Assembly (NCBI GenBank): GCA_018062585.1
Contig: JAGORY010000001.1
Location: forward strand, 1 to 63,164
Source of the DNA: Candidatus Peribacteraceae bacterium
Lineage (GTDB): Bacteria > Patescibacteriota > Gracilibacteria > Peribacterales > Peribacteraceae
DNA: 63,164 bases
Reading direction: 5' to 3'
Part shown: positions 49,293 to 58,270 of the stretch, in pieces
Numbering within the stretch: the first letter of the stretch is position 1
Layout of the letters: every line of letters begins with the position of its first letter
The notes under the pieces: model-generated
What the model saw: only the letters and a program-made list of their open reading frames with translations
The model's database searches: none
Told to the model about the DNA's origin: nothing
Program-made: the position numbers and the translations under genes

Positions 49293-50387
49293 ATGTCTCT
49301 CAAAATCGGAATCGTAGGGTTGCCCAACGTCGGTAAATCGACGCTGTTCAATGCACTTACCCGCAGCCATGGCGCTCAAGCCGCCAACTATCCGTTCTGC
49401 ACTATCGAGCCCAACGTCGGCATCGTGGAAGTTCCCGATGAACGGCTCACGAAACTTGCCGAATTGATCACTCCTGAAAAAACCGTGCCAGCTATCGTTG
49501 AATTCGTTGATATCGCCGGACTCGTGAAAGGAGCGTCCAAAGGCGAGGGCCTCGGCAACGCGTTCTTGAGCCATATCCGTGAAGTAGACGCCATCTGTCA
49601 CGTCGTGCGCATCTTCGGAGGCGGGGACGTTATCCACGTCGAAGGATCGGTAGACCCCAAGCGCGACCGCGAGATCATCGAAGCCGAGCTCATTATTTCG
49701 GACCTCGACAAGATCACGAAGAAAATGGACAAGATGCAGGGCGGCGCAAGGTCCGGCAATAAAGAACAGACGAAAGAACTCGACGTGCTCACGAAGATCA
49801 AAGCGGCGCTCGATACCGGACGCTTTGCTTCGACCGTGCAGCTCGATAAAGAAGAGATGCCGTATCTCAGGGCATCGGAACTTCTCACCTCAAAGAAGAT
49901 GATCTTTGCCCTCAACACCGACGAACAGTCGATGGCCTCTATGCCGCTAGCAGAAGCCAAGAGCAAGGCTGGCCTCTCGGATCAGGACACCGCAATCATC
50001 GTGTCAGCAAAACTGGAAGAAGAGCTCATCGCGCTCTCGCCGGAGGAAGGTGCGGCGATGATGAAAGAACTCGGCATCCAGAGTTCGGGCTTGGACCGCT
50101 TGATCCGCGCCGCCTACGAAGCGCTCAATCTGCAAACGTACTTCACTGCCGGCGTGAAAGAAGTGCGCGCATGGACCGTTCGTATCGGAGCAACTGCACC
50201 GGAAGCAGCTGGGGTCATCCACACTGATTTCGAAAAAGGTTTCATCCGCGCCGAGACGATTTCATACGCTGATTTTGTGACGGCAGGATCGGAACTGAAA
50301 GCCAAAGAAGCCGGAAAAATGCGAACCGAAGGAAAAGAGTACGTCGTGAGTGATGGAGACGTCATGCATTTCCGGTTCAATGTGTAA
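49293..50387 (+). CDS. ychF: YchF/OLA1-family GTPase (ATPase)
   Basis: YchF is a conserved P-loop NTPase that prefers ATP and associates with ribosomes. This copy has 364 residues. G1 is GLPNVGKSTLFNAL, G3 is DIAGLVKGASKGEGLGN, and the C-terminal TGS domain ends FRFNV. A coiled region (about 140-170) is present as usual. The ATG lies nine bases after an extended -10 box (TGCTAGGAT), fitting a leaderless transcript. Confidence 0.97.
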   Translation: MSLKIGIVGLPNVGKSTLFNALTRSHGAQAANYPFCTIEPNVGIVEVPDERLTKLAELITPEKTVPAIVEFVDIAGLVKGASKGEGLGNAFLSHIREVDAICHVVRIFGGGDVIHVEGSVDPKRDREIIEAELIISDLDKITKKMDKMQGGARSGNKEQTKELDVLTKIKAALDTGRFASTVQLDKEEMPYLRASELLTSKKMIFALNTDEQSMASMPLAEAKSKAGLSDQDTAIIVSAKLEEELIALSPEEGAAMMKELGIQSSGLDRLIRAAYEALNLQTYFTAGVKEVRAWTVRIGATAPEAAGVIHTDFEKGFIRAETISYADFVTAGSELKAKEAGKMRTEGKEYVVSDGDVMHFRFNV

Positions 50388-50471
50388 TCAGACAAGAAAA
50401 AGTTGATTTGCGCTTCTTGCGGACATCGCGGGCGGGAATATACTTCATCTCCTCCCTCCCCCCTTGGACAT

Positions 50472-51356
50472 ATGAAAGCTGCCGTCACTCTGCTTACAGG
50501 TGCCTATCTCCTGAGCTCTGTTGCTCCGGCCTTCGCAGCAGTTGTTCCGCTCGAAACAGAAGCCTACAGCGTCGCTTTGGAATACGCCCAAGAACAGGGC
50601 GTCCTGGAGCCACTTCCCGACGGGCTGATGCACAGCGACATGCCGATTTCTCGGCGTGATCTTGTGACAAGCATTGTTCGTGACGTGTACAAAAATGATA
50701 TCCGTCCGGACTGCTTCGATCGCATTTCGTCGAATCTGCCGGCACGCTTCACGAACCTGTTCACGGATGTCTCACTCTCCAACTCCTCGGCCAAAGAAAT
50801 CTGTGTCGGTATGTTCGTCGGCCTCGTCGAGGGTCAGCCCGATGGCTCGTTTGGCGCTCAGGCAACGGCAAACCTCGTGGATGTCGCCAAAGTCGTCACG
50901 AAGGCCTACGGCATCGCCCCTCTACCGAACCTCAGGCCACAGTCCCGCGTCCCGTGGCATGAGCCGTACTGGTTCGCTCTCGCCAAAAGGAACGCCATCC
51001 CAGAAACCGTAAAGAGCAGAGACTCAACACTCACCCGTGGAGAATTCGCGGAGATCATCTATCGCCTGCGTGATGAGCGTCCGACGCAAGGCTTCCGCTA
51101 CCAGCCCACGATGGCAAAGACCATCGCGCAGGCTGACAGCAAAACAGAGGTCACCGATTCGTTCAGCTACCCGACCGTCACCGTGAGGGATTCGGTTGTC
51201 GTCTCCACCGATGTCCGAAATTTAAGTAGCGGCCTTCTCCTTCAAATGCGCACTGAAGAGCGACGTCTAACACGACTTGAAGCTCTGTATTCATCGGAAA
51301 CCACTGTGAGGAAATCTGCGATTCAGCCGCTCCCAGACTCGTTAAATCTGTACTGA
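50472..51356 (+). CDS. Secreted SLH-domain protein
   Basis: This 294-residue protein begins with a signal peptide (1-22, ending PAFA). Three SLH-like modules follow, at about 30-90 (PISRRDLVTSIV), 95-150 (FTDVSLSNSSAKEICVGMF and GQPDGSFG) and 160-215 (RGEFAEIIYRL). The remaining 80 residues are low-complexity with a likely coiled end (LLLQMRTEERRLTRLEALYS). It may anchor to the wall or form part of the surface layer. No enzyme domain is seen, unlike the other SLH proteins here. Confidence 0.85.
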   Translation: MKAAVTLLTGAYLLSSVAPAFAAVVPLETEAYSVALEYAQEQGVLEPLPDGLMHSDMPISRRDLVTSIVRDVYKNDIRPDCFDRISSNLPARFTNLFTDVSLSNSSAKEICVGMFVGLVEGQPDGSFGAQATANLVDVAKVVTKAYGIAPLPNLRPQSRVPWHEPYWFALAKRNAIPETVKSRDSTLTRGEFAEIIYRLRDERPTQGFRYQPTMAKTIAQADSKTEVTDSFSYPTVTVRDSVVVSTDVRNLSSGLLLQMRTEERRLTRLEALYSSETTVRKSAIQPLPDSLNLY

Positions 51357-51402
51357 TGCGTCAGTACTTGCGTGCGAGGTAGCGGAGTGACACGATAGCG
51401 AC

Positions 51403-51789
51403 ATGTCCCACAACTCCCCCACCTCAGACCCCTTTGACGCGGCAGAAATCGACGAATGGACGCCTCACCGTAGCCGAAATCCGGACAAGGCCCTCAAGCT
51501 CGAACAATCGATCGTACGTCAGCTTGGTGGTGGAGCGGAAATCGCGGATGTACGCACCAAGATCCTGAAGCGCTTTAGACAAAGCAATGTGTTCGACGCA
51601 AACGGTACCTACACGGACCTTCAATTGCGACTTGGCGTTCAGCCGAAGCGCGAGAAAATCCCTGCAAGCTCCACCGAAGACAACGGCGAGGAGCAGATAA
51701 AGCGTTCCGATGATCTGATGGATAGCATCGATAAAACCTACGGTACGTTCACGACAGATCAACTGCGCCCGTCTGTGCAAGTCGCATGA
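51403..51789 (+). CDS. Hypothetical protein upstream of the RNHCP gene
   Basis: This 128-residue acidic/basic protein has no recognised domain, signal or membrane helix. The clearest segment is KALKLEQSIVRQLGGGAEIA, followed by a helix and a disordered, charged tail. Its stop overlaps the next ATG (ATGA), so the two are coupled in one operon. Confidence 0.7.
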   Translation: MSHNSPTSDPFDAAEIDEWTPHRSRNPDKALKLEQSIVRQLGGGAEIADVRTKILKRFRQSNVFDANGTYTDLQLRLGVQPKREKIPASSTEDNGEEQIKRSDDLMDSIDKTYGTFTTDQLRPSVQVA

Positions 51790-52085
51790 GCTTTGTTCCC
51801 CGCGAAGAACCTTTCGTTTGTGAACACTGCAGTCTTGCGGTAGCGCCTTTGGGCAAAGGAACCTACCGCGACCACTGTCCGGCGTGCCTGTACTCCAAAC
51901 ATGTCGATAGAGACGGGCCAGGTGACAGACTTTCGGCATGCAAAGGTCTCCTGAAACCTATCGCCATCGACCAAGACGGCAAGAAAGGAATGGTGATCGT
52001 CTACGAATGCGAGAAGTGTAGGAAAAGCTCAAGAAATAGGGCTGCGCCGGATGACAAGATCATAGAATTCATGCGCTCTCTCTAA
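51786..52085 (+). CDS. RNHCP-domain zinc-ribbon protein
   Basis: This 99-residue protein matches the RNHCP domain family. Conserved parts are FVCEHC, YRDHCPACLYSKHVD (the R-N-H-C-P-like core, here R-D-H-C-P) and a second CxxC in CEKC, eight to nine bases of sequence before an RNR-like SSRNRAAPDD. The four Cys residues suggest a zinc ribbon and nucleic-acid binding. It is translationally coupled to the preceding hypothetical gene; the role is unknown. Confidence 0.85.
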   Translation: MSFVPREEPFVCEHCSLAVAPLGKGTYRDHCPACLYSKHVDRDGPGDRLSACKGLLKPIAIDQDGKKGMVIVYECEKCRKSSRNRAAPDDKIIEFMRSL

Positions 52086-52121
52086 GAGTTAAGAATTCTT
52101 ATAGTACCTTTTTGTATATAT

Positions 52122-52270
52122 TTGTTGTTCAGTGTATTCGTTGTACAATAGGGCTTGATTTGATCTAGTGAAAATCTTTGTAAGATTCCACAGAGACTAT
52201 TACAGTCCACAGTCTCATGCGTTTCCTGTTTTTACTGTCTCTCATCGGCTGTCTCTTTATCTCACTCTAG
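52122..52270 (+). other. Promoter and possible 17-residue lipobox peptide or small RNA
   Basis: TTGTTG (52122-52127), 16-bp spacer and TACAAT (52144-52149) form a fair promoter with no normal gene behind it. A 17-codon ORF, MRFLFLLSLIGCLFISL (52217-52270), has a lipobox-like LIGC. Its stop overlaps the stop of the convergent gene. It may be a tiny lipopeptide, a truncated gene or a non-coding transcript. Confidence 0.3.
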
Positions 52271-52731
52271 TCTCCTTGTCTTGGGAGCAGGAATGACGAA
52301 AGAATTTGCTGCTGCAATGCGGACTTTAGCGCTAGGGTTTCAGAAACATTTCCAGAGGGTGCGCTTTCAGTGGGCTTTTGAGTGGGCTTGATTGCGAGCT
52401 TCGGCTGACCTTTCGCCTTTTCGATGACAGTCACCGTAAATAGCCCCTTGGAAATTGCCTCGCTCGACATCTTTCCCTCGAAAGCTGCATCCATCCCCTG
52501 CTCGGCAACGAATGCGCGTACCGCTTCCTTGGCTTTTTCTTGGGCCTTAGGCTCGGACTCCAGCGTGAGCCGTGCTTCTGCGAATTCAGCATTCTTCTCC
52601 ATCTCGCGCTCTAGGTCCTCAGGGCCCTTCACTTTCTCCCGAAGCCGCTCGTATTCTTCGGGACTGCGCATGCGCTTTCGGATCTTCTCCTGTTCCCGCG
52701 AAGGCAGTCGGTCCATGAACGAATCTGACAT
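52267..52731 (-). CDS. Hypothetical charged helical protein
   Basis: This 154-residue protein is very rich in Glu, Lys and Arg. The N-terminal half looks like a long helix or coiled coil (REQEKIRKRMRSPEEYERLR). A small alpha/beta middle (FEGKMSSEAISKGLFTVTVI) and a disordered Pro/Ser tail follow. No signal peptide is seen and the family is not recognised. It is the next gene downstream of nrdJ on the same strand, 47 bp after the nrdJ stop. Confidence 0.65.
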   Translation of the reverse strand: MSDSFMDRLPSREQEKIRKRMRSPEEYERLREKVKGPEDLEREMEKNAEFAEARLTLESEPKAQEKAKEAVRAFVAEQGMDAAFEGKMSSEAISKGLFTVTVIEKAKGQPKLAIKPTQKPTESAPSGNVSETLALKSALQQQILSSFLLPRQGD

Positions 52732-52778
52732 AGCTGCATCCTACGTTCCAAGATCATGGTTTGCTAGCGCGGTCTTGC

Positions 52779-55700
52779 TCAACCGCATCCTGAAGTCGCT
52801 CCACAATCCATGCACAATTCACACGAACCGTTGCGCTTCATCTTGGTGCTGCCGCAGCCTCCGCAGATCGAGCCGGTGTAGCCTTGGAGCTTGGCCTGTT
52901 CGGCTGAAAGCGCGGCCGTATCCGTATCAGCAACAACTGCCTGTGGGGAATGAATGCTGCTCTGCAGACCCTCATCGACCACAGGAAGGCTCATGGCGAA
53001 GGCGTCTTTGCTCTTTGTGCCTTCACTGTAGGCACGGTCCACGAGGTCACTATTGTGGAAGTTCTTGGCTTTGTCCTTGGTGAGGAATTTGAGGGCGAGC
53101 CAGCGGCCGAGGTAGTCCATGAGGGACTTCACCATCGGGATCTCGCGGTTCGTCGTCATGCCCATCGGCTCGAAGCGGGTATGCACGAGCTTCTCGCAGA
53201 GAACTTCGAGCGGAACACCGTACTGCAAGTTCATGGAGAGCGAGAGCGCCAGGGTGTCCATGACGCCGGAGAGTGTGGAACCCTCTTTGCTCATCTTGAT
53301 AAAGATCTCACCCGGCTTGCCATCTTCGTACATACCGACATGGAGGTATGCCTCGTGACCGGCAACGGAGAGCTTGTGGGTAATGCTGAGACGCTCGTCG
53401 GGGAGCTTTCTGCGGCGCGGGACTTCCTTGATGACGATCTTCTCGACGACTTGCGCATCAGCTTTCTCCTCCTTCGCATCAGACTTATTGCTGAGGGCTT
53501 GGCTCATCTTCGAGCCATCACGGTAGAGCGCGTTGGCCTTCACGCCGAGCTTCCACGAGAGGTGGTATGCAGCCTTGAAGTCTCCCACCGTGGCCTCGTT
53601 CGGGAGGTTCACGGTCTTGCTGATAGCTCCGGAGAGGAACGGCTGAGCGGCTGCCATCATGCGGATGTGGCCTTCGGCCGTGATGAAACGGCGTCCGATC
53701 TTGCCACACTTATTCGCGCAGTCGAAGACGGGCAGATGTTCGGGCCTGAGGTGCGGAGCGCCTTCGATCGTCATGTTGCCGCAAATCGCGGTGTTAGCGG
53801 CATCGATCTGGGCATCGGTAAATGCGAGAGCCTTGAGGACATCGAAATTGAAGTCGTCCGTCTGTGCCTTCGTAAAACCCAGGCGCTCCATGGCTTCGTC
53901 ACCGAGCACCCACTTGTTGAACGCGAAACGGATATCGAAGACCTGCGGCAGGTTCGTCTCGACCTTGGCAATATCGGCATCGGTAAAGCCTTTCTGCTTG
54001 AGCGATGCGCGGTTGATATGCGGCGCGCCTTCGAGAGAGAGCGTTCCAATGACGTACTTCATCATGTCGGCCATCTGGTCATCCGTGTAACCGAGCGCCT
54101 TGAGGGCCGGACGAATCGACTGGTTCGCGATCTTCATGTATCCACCGCCAGCGAGCTTCTTGAACTTCACGAGTGCGAAGTCAGGCTCAATGCCGGTCGT
54201 GTCGCAGTCCATGAGAAGTCCGATCGTCCCCGTTGGAGCGATGACGGTGGTCTGAGCGTTGCGGTAGCCGTGCTTCTCACCAAGCTCGATGGCACGGTCC
54301 CACGCATCTTTGGCGGCCTGCAGGAGGTCAGCCGGGCAAATGTCTGGGTCGATGGGGACCGGCTTCACCGCAAGTTCCTCGTACTCGGAATCCGATGCGT
54401 GATACGCGGCGCGGCGATGATTTCGCATGACACGGAGCATCGACTCACGGTTCTTCTCGTACCCTGGGAATGTTCCGAGCGCTTCTGCCATTTCGGCCGA
54501 GGTGGCATACGAATCTCCGGTGAGAATGGCGGTGATGGCACCCGAATACGCGCGTCCGAGTTCGGAGTCGTACGGAATACCCATCTGCATGAGCATGGCA
54601 CCGAGATTGGCGTAGCCGAGGCCAAGCGTACGGAAGCGATAGCTGAGTTCGGCGATCTCTTTACTGGGGAACTGAGCCATGAGCACCGAGATCTCGAGGA
54701 CGATGGTCCAGAGCCGAACAGCATGGCGGAAGCTTTGGATATCGAAGCTCTTCATTCCCTTGTCATCCTCGGTCGTGAAGTGAAGGAGATTACAAGACGC
54801 GAGGTTGCAAGCAGTGTTGTCGAGGAACATGTACTCGCTGCACGGGTTAGACGCATTGATACGACCGTCGGACGGACAGGTGTGCCAGTCGTTGATCGTC
54901 GTGTCGTACTGCACACCGGGATCTGCGCAGCTCCATGCGGCGTAAGCGACTTGGTCCCAAAGTGCCCTCGCCTTCATCGTCTTCTTTGGCTTCGGGGCGC
55001 GGTTCTCGGCTGCTGCCTTCTTGAGCTCCGTCCTCCAGTAGAGGTTCCAGTCGCTGTCCGATTCGAGTGCCTCGAAAAACTCGTGCGGGATGCGGACGGA
55101 GTTATTGGAATTCTGACCCGACACTGTGCCGTAGGCCTCGCCGTTGAAGTCCGTGTCGTAACCGGCCTTGGCGAGTGCTGCTACTTTCTTCTCTTCGTTC
55201 ACTTTCCAGTTGATGAACTCTTCGATGTCCGGATGGTCCAAGTTAAGACAGACCATTTTGGCGGCGCGGCGTGTGGTGCCTCCGGACTTGATGGCTCCGG
55301 CAGCGCGGTCGCCGATCTTGAGGAAGCTCATGAGTCCCGAGCTCTTACCCCCCTGCGAAAGCGGCTCACCGTCACCGCGGAGGTTACTGAAGTTCGTGCC
55401 CGTTCCGGAACCGTACTTGAAAAGGCGCGCTTCACGGATCCAGAGATCCATGATGCCGCCCTCGTTCACCATGTCATCAGCGACACTCTGGATGAAGCAG
55501 GCGTGCGGCTGGGGGTGGGTGTAGGCGTCCTCACTCTTCTTCACTTCACCGGTCGTCGGATCGCAGTAGTAGTGACCCTGAGACGGACCCGTGATGTCGT
55601 AGGCGTAGTTGATGCCCGTATTGAACCACTGCGGCGAGTTCGGGGCCGCCATCTGATGAACCAGCATGTACGTGAGTTCGTCCTCGAAGGTCTGGGCGTC

Positions 55701-56168
55701 CTGCTTGGTTGCGAAGTACCCATAGTCCTCTCCCCACTGCCTCCAGCAACCGGCCAATCGACGAACAACTTGTTTCACAGACCTTTCAGGACCAGTAACA
55801 ATTGAGCCATCAACATTTTTCATAACGGTACCTTTTTCGTCATACTGAGGTACGCCTGCTTTACGAAAATACTTCGATACAACAATATCCGTAGCAACCT
55901 GACTCCAAGCAGCAGGAACTTCAGCGTCTTTCATCTCGAAGACGACCGAACCGTTGGTATTGACGATGCGGCTGGTGCGGAAGGCGTACTTTACTTGGTC
56001 TAAAGGATCGGAGCCGGGATTCGTGAACAACCGGGAAATCATCAAACCTTTTCCGGTTTTTTGAGTCACGTGCTGTATGGCCTTCTTTTTAGCATTTTTT
56101 AGAGCGTCATTTTCAGTCGACAAAGGAATATCCTGAGCACTTTTTGTCGTGGCAGCATGTGGATTCAT
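52779..56168 (-). CDS. nrdJ: Vitamin B12-dependent (class II) ribonucleotide reductase
   Basis: NrdJ reduces ribonucleotides using adenosylcobalamin. From ATG 56168 the protein has 1129 residues. It has the N-terminal WFNTGINYAYDI and HACFIQSV, the dimanganese-free active-site barrel with NPCSEYMFLDNTACNLASCN, and ATGTIGLLMDCDT-like APTGTIGLLMDCDTTGIEPD. The C-terminal zinc ribbon has CGGCG and CELCMDCG. The domain order is that of the common bacterial NrdJ. It depends on imported cobalamin, since no synthesis genes are seen. A 285-bp divergent leader region precedes it. Confidence 0.97.
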   Translation of the reverse strand: MNPHAATTKSAQDIPLSTENDALKNAKKKAIQHVTQKTGKGLMISRLFTNPGSDPLDQVKYAFRTSRIVNTNGSVVFEMKDAEVPAAWSQVATDIVVSKYFRKAGVPQYDEKGTVMKNVDGSIVTGPERSVKQVVRRLAGCWRQWGEDYGYFATKQDAQTFEDELTYMLVHQMAAPNSPQWFNTGINYAYDITGPSQGHYYCDPTTGEVKKSEDAYTHPQPHACFIQSVADDMVNEGGIMDLWIREARLFKYGSGTGTNFSNLRGDGEPLSQGGKSSGLMSFLKIGDRAAGAIKSGGTTRRAAKMVCLNLDHPDIEEFINWKVNEEKKVAALAKAGYDTDFNGEAYGTVSGQNSNNSVRIPHEFFEALESDSDWNLYWRTELKKAAAENRAPKPKKTMKARALWDQVAYAAWSCADPGVQYDTTINDWHTCPSDGRINASNPCSEYMFLDNTACNLASCNLLHFTTEDDKGMKSFDIQSFRHAVRLWTIVLEISVLMAQFPSKEIAELSYRFRTLGLGYANLGAMLMQMGIPYDSELGRAYSGAITAILTGDSYATSAEMAEALGTFPGYEKNRESMLRVMRNHRRAAYHASDSEYEELAVKPVPIDPDICPADLLQAAKDAWDRAIELGEKHGYRNAQTTVIAPTGTIGLLMDCDTTGIEPDFALVKFKKLAGGGYMKIANQSIRPALKALGYTDDQMADMMKYVIGTLSLEGAPHINRASLKQKGFTDADIAKVETNLPQVFDIRFAFNKWVLGDEAMERLGFTKAQTDDFNFDVLKALAFTDAQIDAANTAICGNMTIEGAPHLRPEHLPVFDCANKCGKIGRRFITAEGHIRMMAAAQPFLSGAISKTVNLPNEATVGDFKAAYHLSWKLGVKANALYRDGSKMSQALSNKSDAKEEKADAQVVEKIVIKEVPRRRKLPDERLSITHKLSVAGHEAYLHVGMYEDGKPGEIFIKMSKEGSTLSGVMDTLALSLSMNLQYGVPLEVLCEKLVHTRFEPMGMTTNREIPMVKSLMDYLGRWLALKFLTKDKAKNFHNSDLVDRAYSEGTKSKDAFAMSLPVVDEGLQSSIHSPQAVVADTDTAALSAEQAKLQGYTGSICGGCGSTKMKRNGSCELCMDCGATSGCG

Positions 56169-56186
56169 ACAAAAGGGGGGAACACA

Positions 56187-56224
56187 AGATGTAGTGTGGT
56201 TTCTGGTAACCAGCCACAACATCT
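56187..56224. promoter_or_regulatory. Imperfect hairpin in the nrdJ leader
   Basis: AGATGT/ACATCT and TGTGG/CCACA and CTGG/CCAG pair in register with small bulges and a TAA loop. It lies 19 bp upstream of the nrdJ ATG. It is not a recognisable cobalamin riboswitch or NrdR box. The rest of 56226-56440 shows no gene. Confidence 0.4.
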
Positions 56225-56417
56225 CCGAATTTTACTCGTCCGCGGCAATTGTTCAAATTCTCATAGGCTCGAAATTCACCAGAGGACCAGATGCCGTTTT
56301 TTGTCTCAGAGAAGACCAAAAAGCAGACTCTGGTTTTTGCACACAATAGTGCGGCAACACCATGACCAAAATGCGCTAGATCAATTTCTTTTTCGAGTCA
56401 CCCAGTCGGCTGAAATT

Positions 56418-56446
56418 CTGACCAAAATCTCGGTCCGTGATACAAT
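56418..56446 (+). promoter_or_regulatory. Promoter of the FMN reductase gene, leaderless
   Basis: CTGACC (56418-56423), 17-bp spacer, extended -10 TGATACAAT (TACAAT at 56441-56446). The ATG at 56454 is seven bases after it. Confidence 0.65.
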
Positions 56447-56453
56447 GTCCGAG

Positions 56454-57179
56454 ATGGAAATAATAGACGAAACAAAGGCACCGAAAGTGACCGTCGTCGT
56501 CGCCGGAACAAATAGCCCGAGCAATGCCGAACTTCTCGCGGACACATTCATCGAAGGACTGAAGGAGAGTGGCATCAAGGTATCGAAAGTGATTCTCCGA
56601 GACCTCCACATCAAGCATTTCACGCTAGATCGCTACCAGCCGCACTGCAGCGACAAAGACGATGATTTCTGCAGACTGGAGCCACTCCTTGCTGATGCCG
56701 ACGGCGTCGTGTTTGCGACTCCGATCTGGAATTTCTCGGTACCCGCTCACTTGAAAAATCTGATCGACCGGATGGGTGCATTCGCCCTCGATACGGCCGG
56801 ACGATCAAGGGGGCAACTGAAAGCAAAACCGTTCTTCATGATCTACACCGGCGGCGCACCGATGATCGCGTGGAAGGCGCTCCTCTACCTCACGACACTC
56901 CACGTCACCGAAGCGATCAAGTACTACGACGGCACGGTCGTCGGTCGCCACTTCGAACCGAAGTGTGTTCCAGGCCGAGGCAAATTTGGACTCGTCGTCG
57001 ATCAGCGTCCGGCAACACTCGCTGCCATGAAAAAGAAGGGTCTGAAATTCGGCGCGGTCGCGTTACATTACAAAGAGAACGGCACACTGCCGGTGCGCGT
57101 ACGCCTCGCGCATCAGTTCTTCAGCTTCCTGTACCGCGTCGGAAACCGGATCATGTACCCGATAAGTACACTTCAATAA
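56454..57179 (+). CDS. NADPH-dependent FMN reductase-like flavodoxin-fold protein
   Basis: This 241-residue protein matches the NAD(P)H-dependent FMN reductase family. The N-terminus VTVVVAGTNSPSNAELLADT carries the FMN-phosphate loop and FATPIWNFSVPAHLKNLIDR the second flavin loop. The longer C-terminal part (150-241) is specific to this branch. ATG 56445 would add three residues but would lie inside the -10 box, so 56454 is preferred. Its 3' end overlaps the ribD stop by seven bases. Confidence 0.88.
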   Translation: MEIIDETKAPKVTVVVAGTNSPSNAELLADTFIEGLKESGIKVSKVILRDLHIKHFTLDRYQPHCSDKDDDFCRLEPLLADADGVVFATPIWNFSVPAHLKNLIDRMGAFALDTAGRSRGQLKAKPFFMIYTGGAPMIAWKALLYLTTLHVTEAIKYYDGTVVGRHFEPKCVPGRGKFGLVVDQRPATLAAMKKKGLKFGAVALHYKENGTLPVRVRLAHQFFSFLYRVGNRIMYPISTLQ

Positions 57180-58210
57180 GTGGGCTTGAGAGGCGTTCGT
57201 TTCTCCGATCCTTTCGCCGGAACGCCGACGAGGACGGCTTCTTCATCGATGCACTTTTCTTCGCGGAACGCTTTCCACATCTGCTGACCGCCCTCGAAGA
57301 GAATACTCGTAAGGCCGTGGAAATCACCATCAGGAGTCGTTAGAGCTTTCCAAAGCGCCGGAAAATCAATGCCGCTCTGCGTATGTTTCACTTCCATGAT
57401 TCTGACGCCGCGTTTCTGAAGCTGCGGAATGATCCGGCGAACGTTGTCCGGTAGTCCGGGTTTGATGACGACTATCGTGCGCGAGGCGTATTCGTCACTC
57501 ACGAGATTCGCTTCCTCGGGCAGTCGGAGCCGTGAGTCGATGACGATCCGTAGTGGTTGCACCGCAGTCGGTACATGGCGGATAGTAAGGCGTGGGTTAT
57601 CCATGAGCACGGTACCGATACCGACGAGAACGGCGTCATGCGTACCGCGAAGAAATTCGTGCGTCCATCTGTCCTGTTCATGACTCGTGATTTTCAGGAA
57701 TGATCCGTCGGGACCTGCGAACAAACCCTCCGGTGTCCTCGCCCGCTGCATCGTCACCCATGGTCTGCCTTTCGTCATGAGTGACACAAATCCCCGATTC
57801 AGGCGCAGGCAGTCGGCCAGCATGACTGGGCACATCTCGATGTTCACACCGTGAGTACGTAATAGCTCGATCCCCTTTCTTGAGACTTCGGGATTCGGGT
57901 CCTGCATGCCGATCACCACATTTTTTACGCCTCGTTCGATGAGCATCTGTGCGCATGGTGGTGTCTTTTTATTTACATGACAGCACGGTTCCAGATTAAC
58001 GTAGATCGTGTCAGTTGATCTAATTTTTTGTACATATTTTTCCAGTAAATGACGCTCGGCGTGCGCTTTACCGAATTCAGAATGAAATCCTTCGGCGATG
58101 ATTTTTTCGTCACGAACAAGTACTGCTCCGACCATTGGATTCGTACCGGTTTTTCCCCTCCCCTTTTCGGCGAGCTCGAGACAACGGCGTATGAAGATAT
58201 CGTGATTCAT
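57173..58210 (-). CDS. ribD: RibD-like bifunctional deaminase/reductase
   Basis: RibD carries out the second and third steps of riboflavin synthesis, deamination and reduction of the ribosylaminopyrimidine. The 345 residues hold a CDA-type zinc deaminase (1-145, with AHAERHLLE and PCCHVNKKTPPCAQ) and a DHFR-like reductase (150-330, with GIGTVLMDNPRLTIR and SILFEGGQQMWKAF). The start is ATG 58210, after the hisIG terminator. No other riboflavin gene is near, so it may serve as a salvage or related reductase. Its end overlaps the FMN reductase tail. Confidence 0.9.
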   Translation of the reverse strand: MNHDIFIRRCLELAEKGRGKTGTNPMVGAVLVRDEKIIAEGFHSEFGKAHAERHLLEKYVQKIRSTDTIYVNLEPCCHVNKKTPPCAQMLIERGVKNVVIGMQDPNPEVSRKGIELLRTHGVNIEMCPVMLADCLRLNRGFVSLMTKGRPWVTMQRARTPEGLFAGPDGSFLKITSHEQDRWTHEFLRGTHDAVLVGIGTVLMDNPRLTIRHVPTAVQPLRIVIDSRLRLPEEANLVSDEYASRTIVVIKPGLPDNVRRIIPQLQKRGVRIMEVKHTQSGIDFPALWKALTTPDGDFHGLTSILFEGGQQMWKAFREEKCIDEEAVLVGVPAKGSEKRTPLKPTY

Positions 58211-58227
58211 CCGGATGATCTTCACAG

Positions 58228-58260
58228 AAAAAAGCCCTCCCGTCATCCTGACGAGAGGGC
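58228..58260 (-). terminator. Strong terminator after hisI-hisG
   Basis: Minus strand: GCCCTCTCGTCA-GGA-TGACGGGAGGGC with a 12-bp stem, one G-T pair and TTTTTT after it. Confidence 0.85.
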
Positions 58261-58270
58261 AAAGTTCTTT

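Noticed and set aside
52950..55805. 951-codon open frame on the plus strand opposite nrdJ
   Set aside because: It is the reverse complement of a conserved nrdJ gene; its product has no known domain and its length reflects the codon bias of nrdJ.
56169..56453. Cobalamin riboswitch before nrdJ
   Set aside because: No B12-box-like sequence or conserved core was found in the divergent leader.
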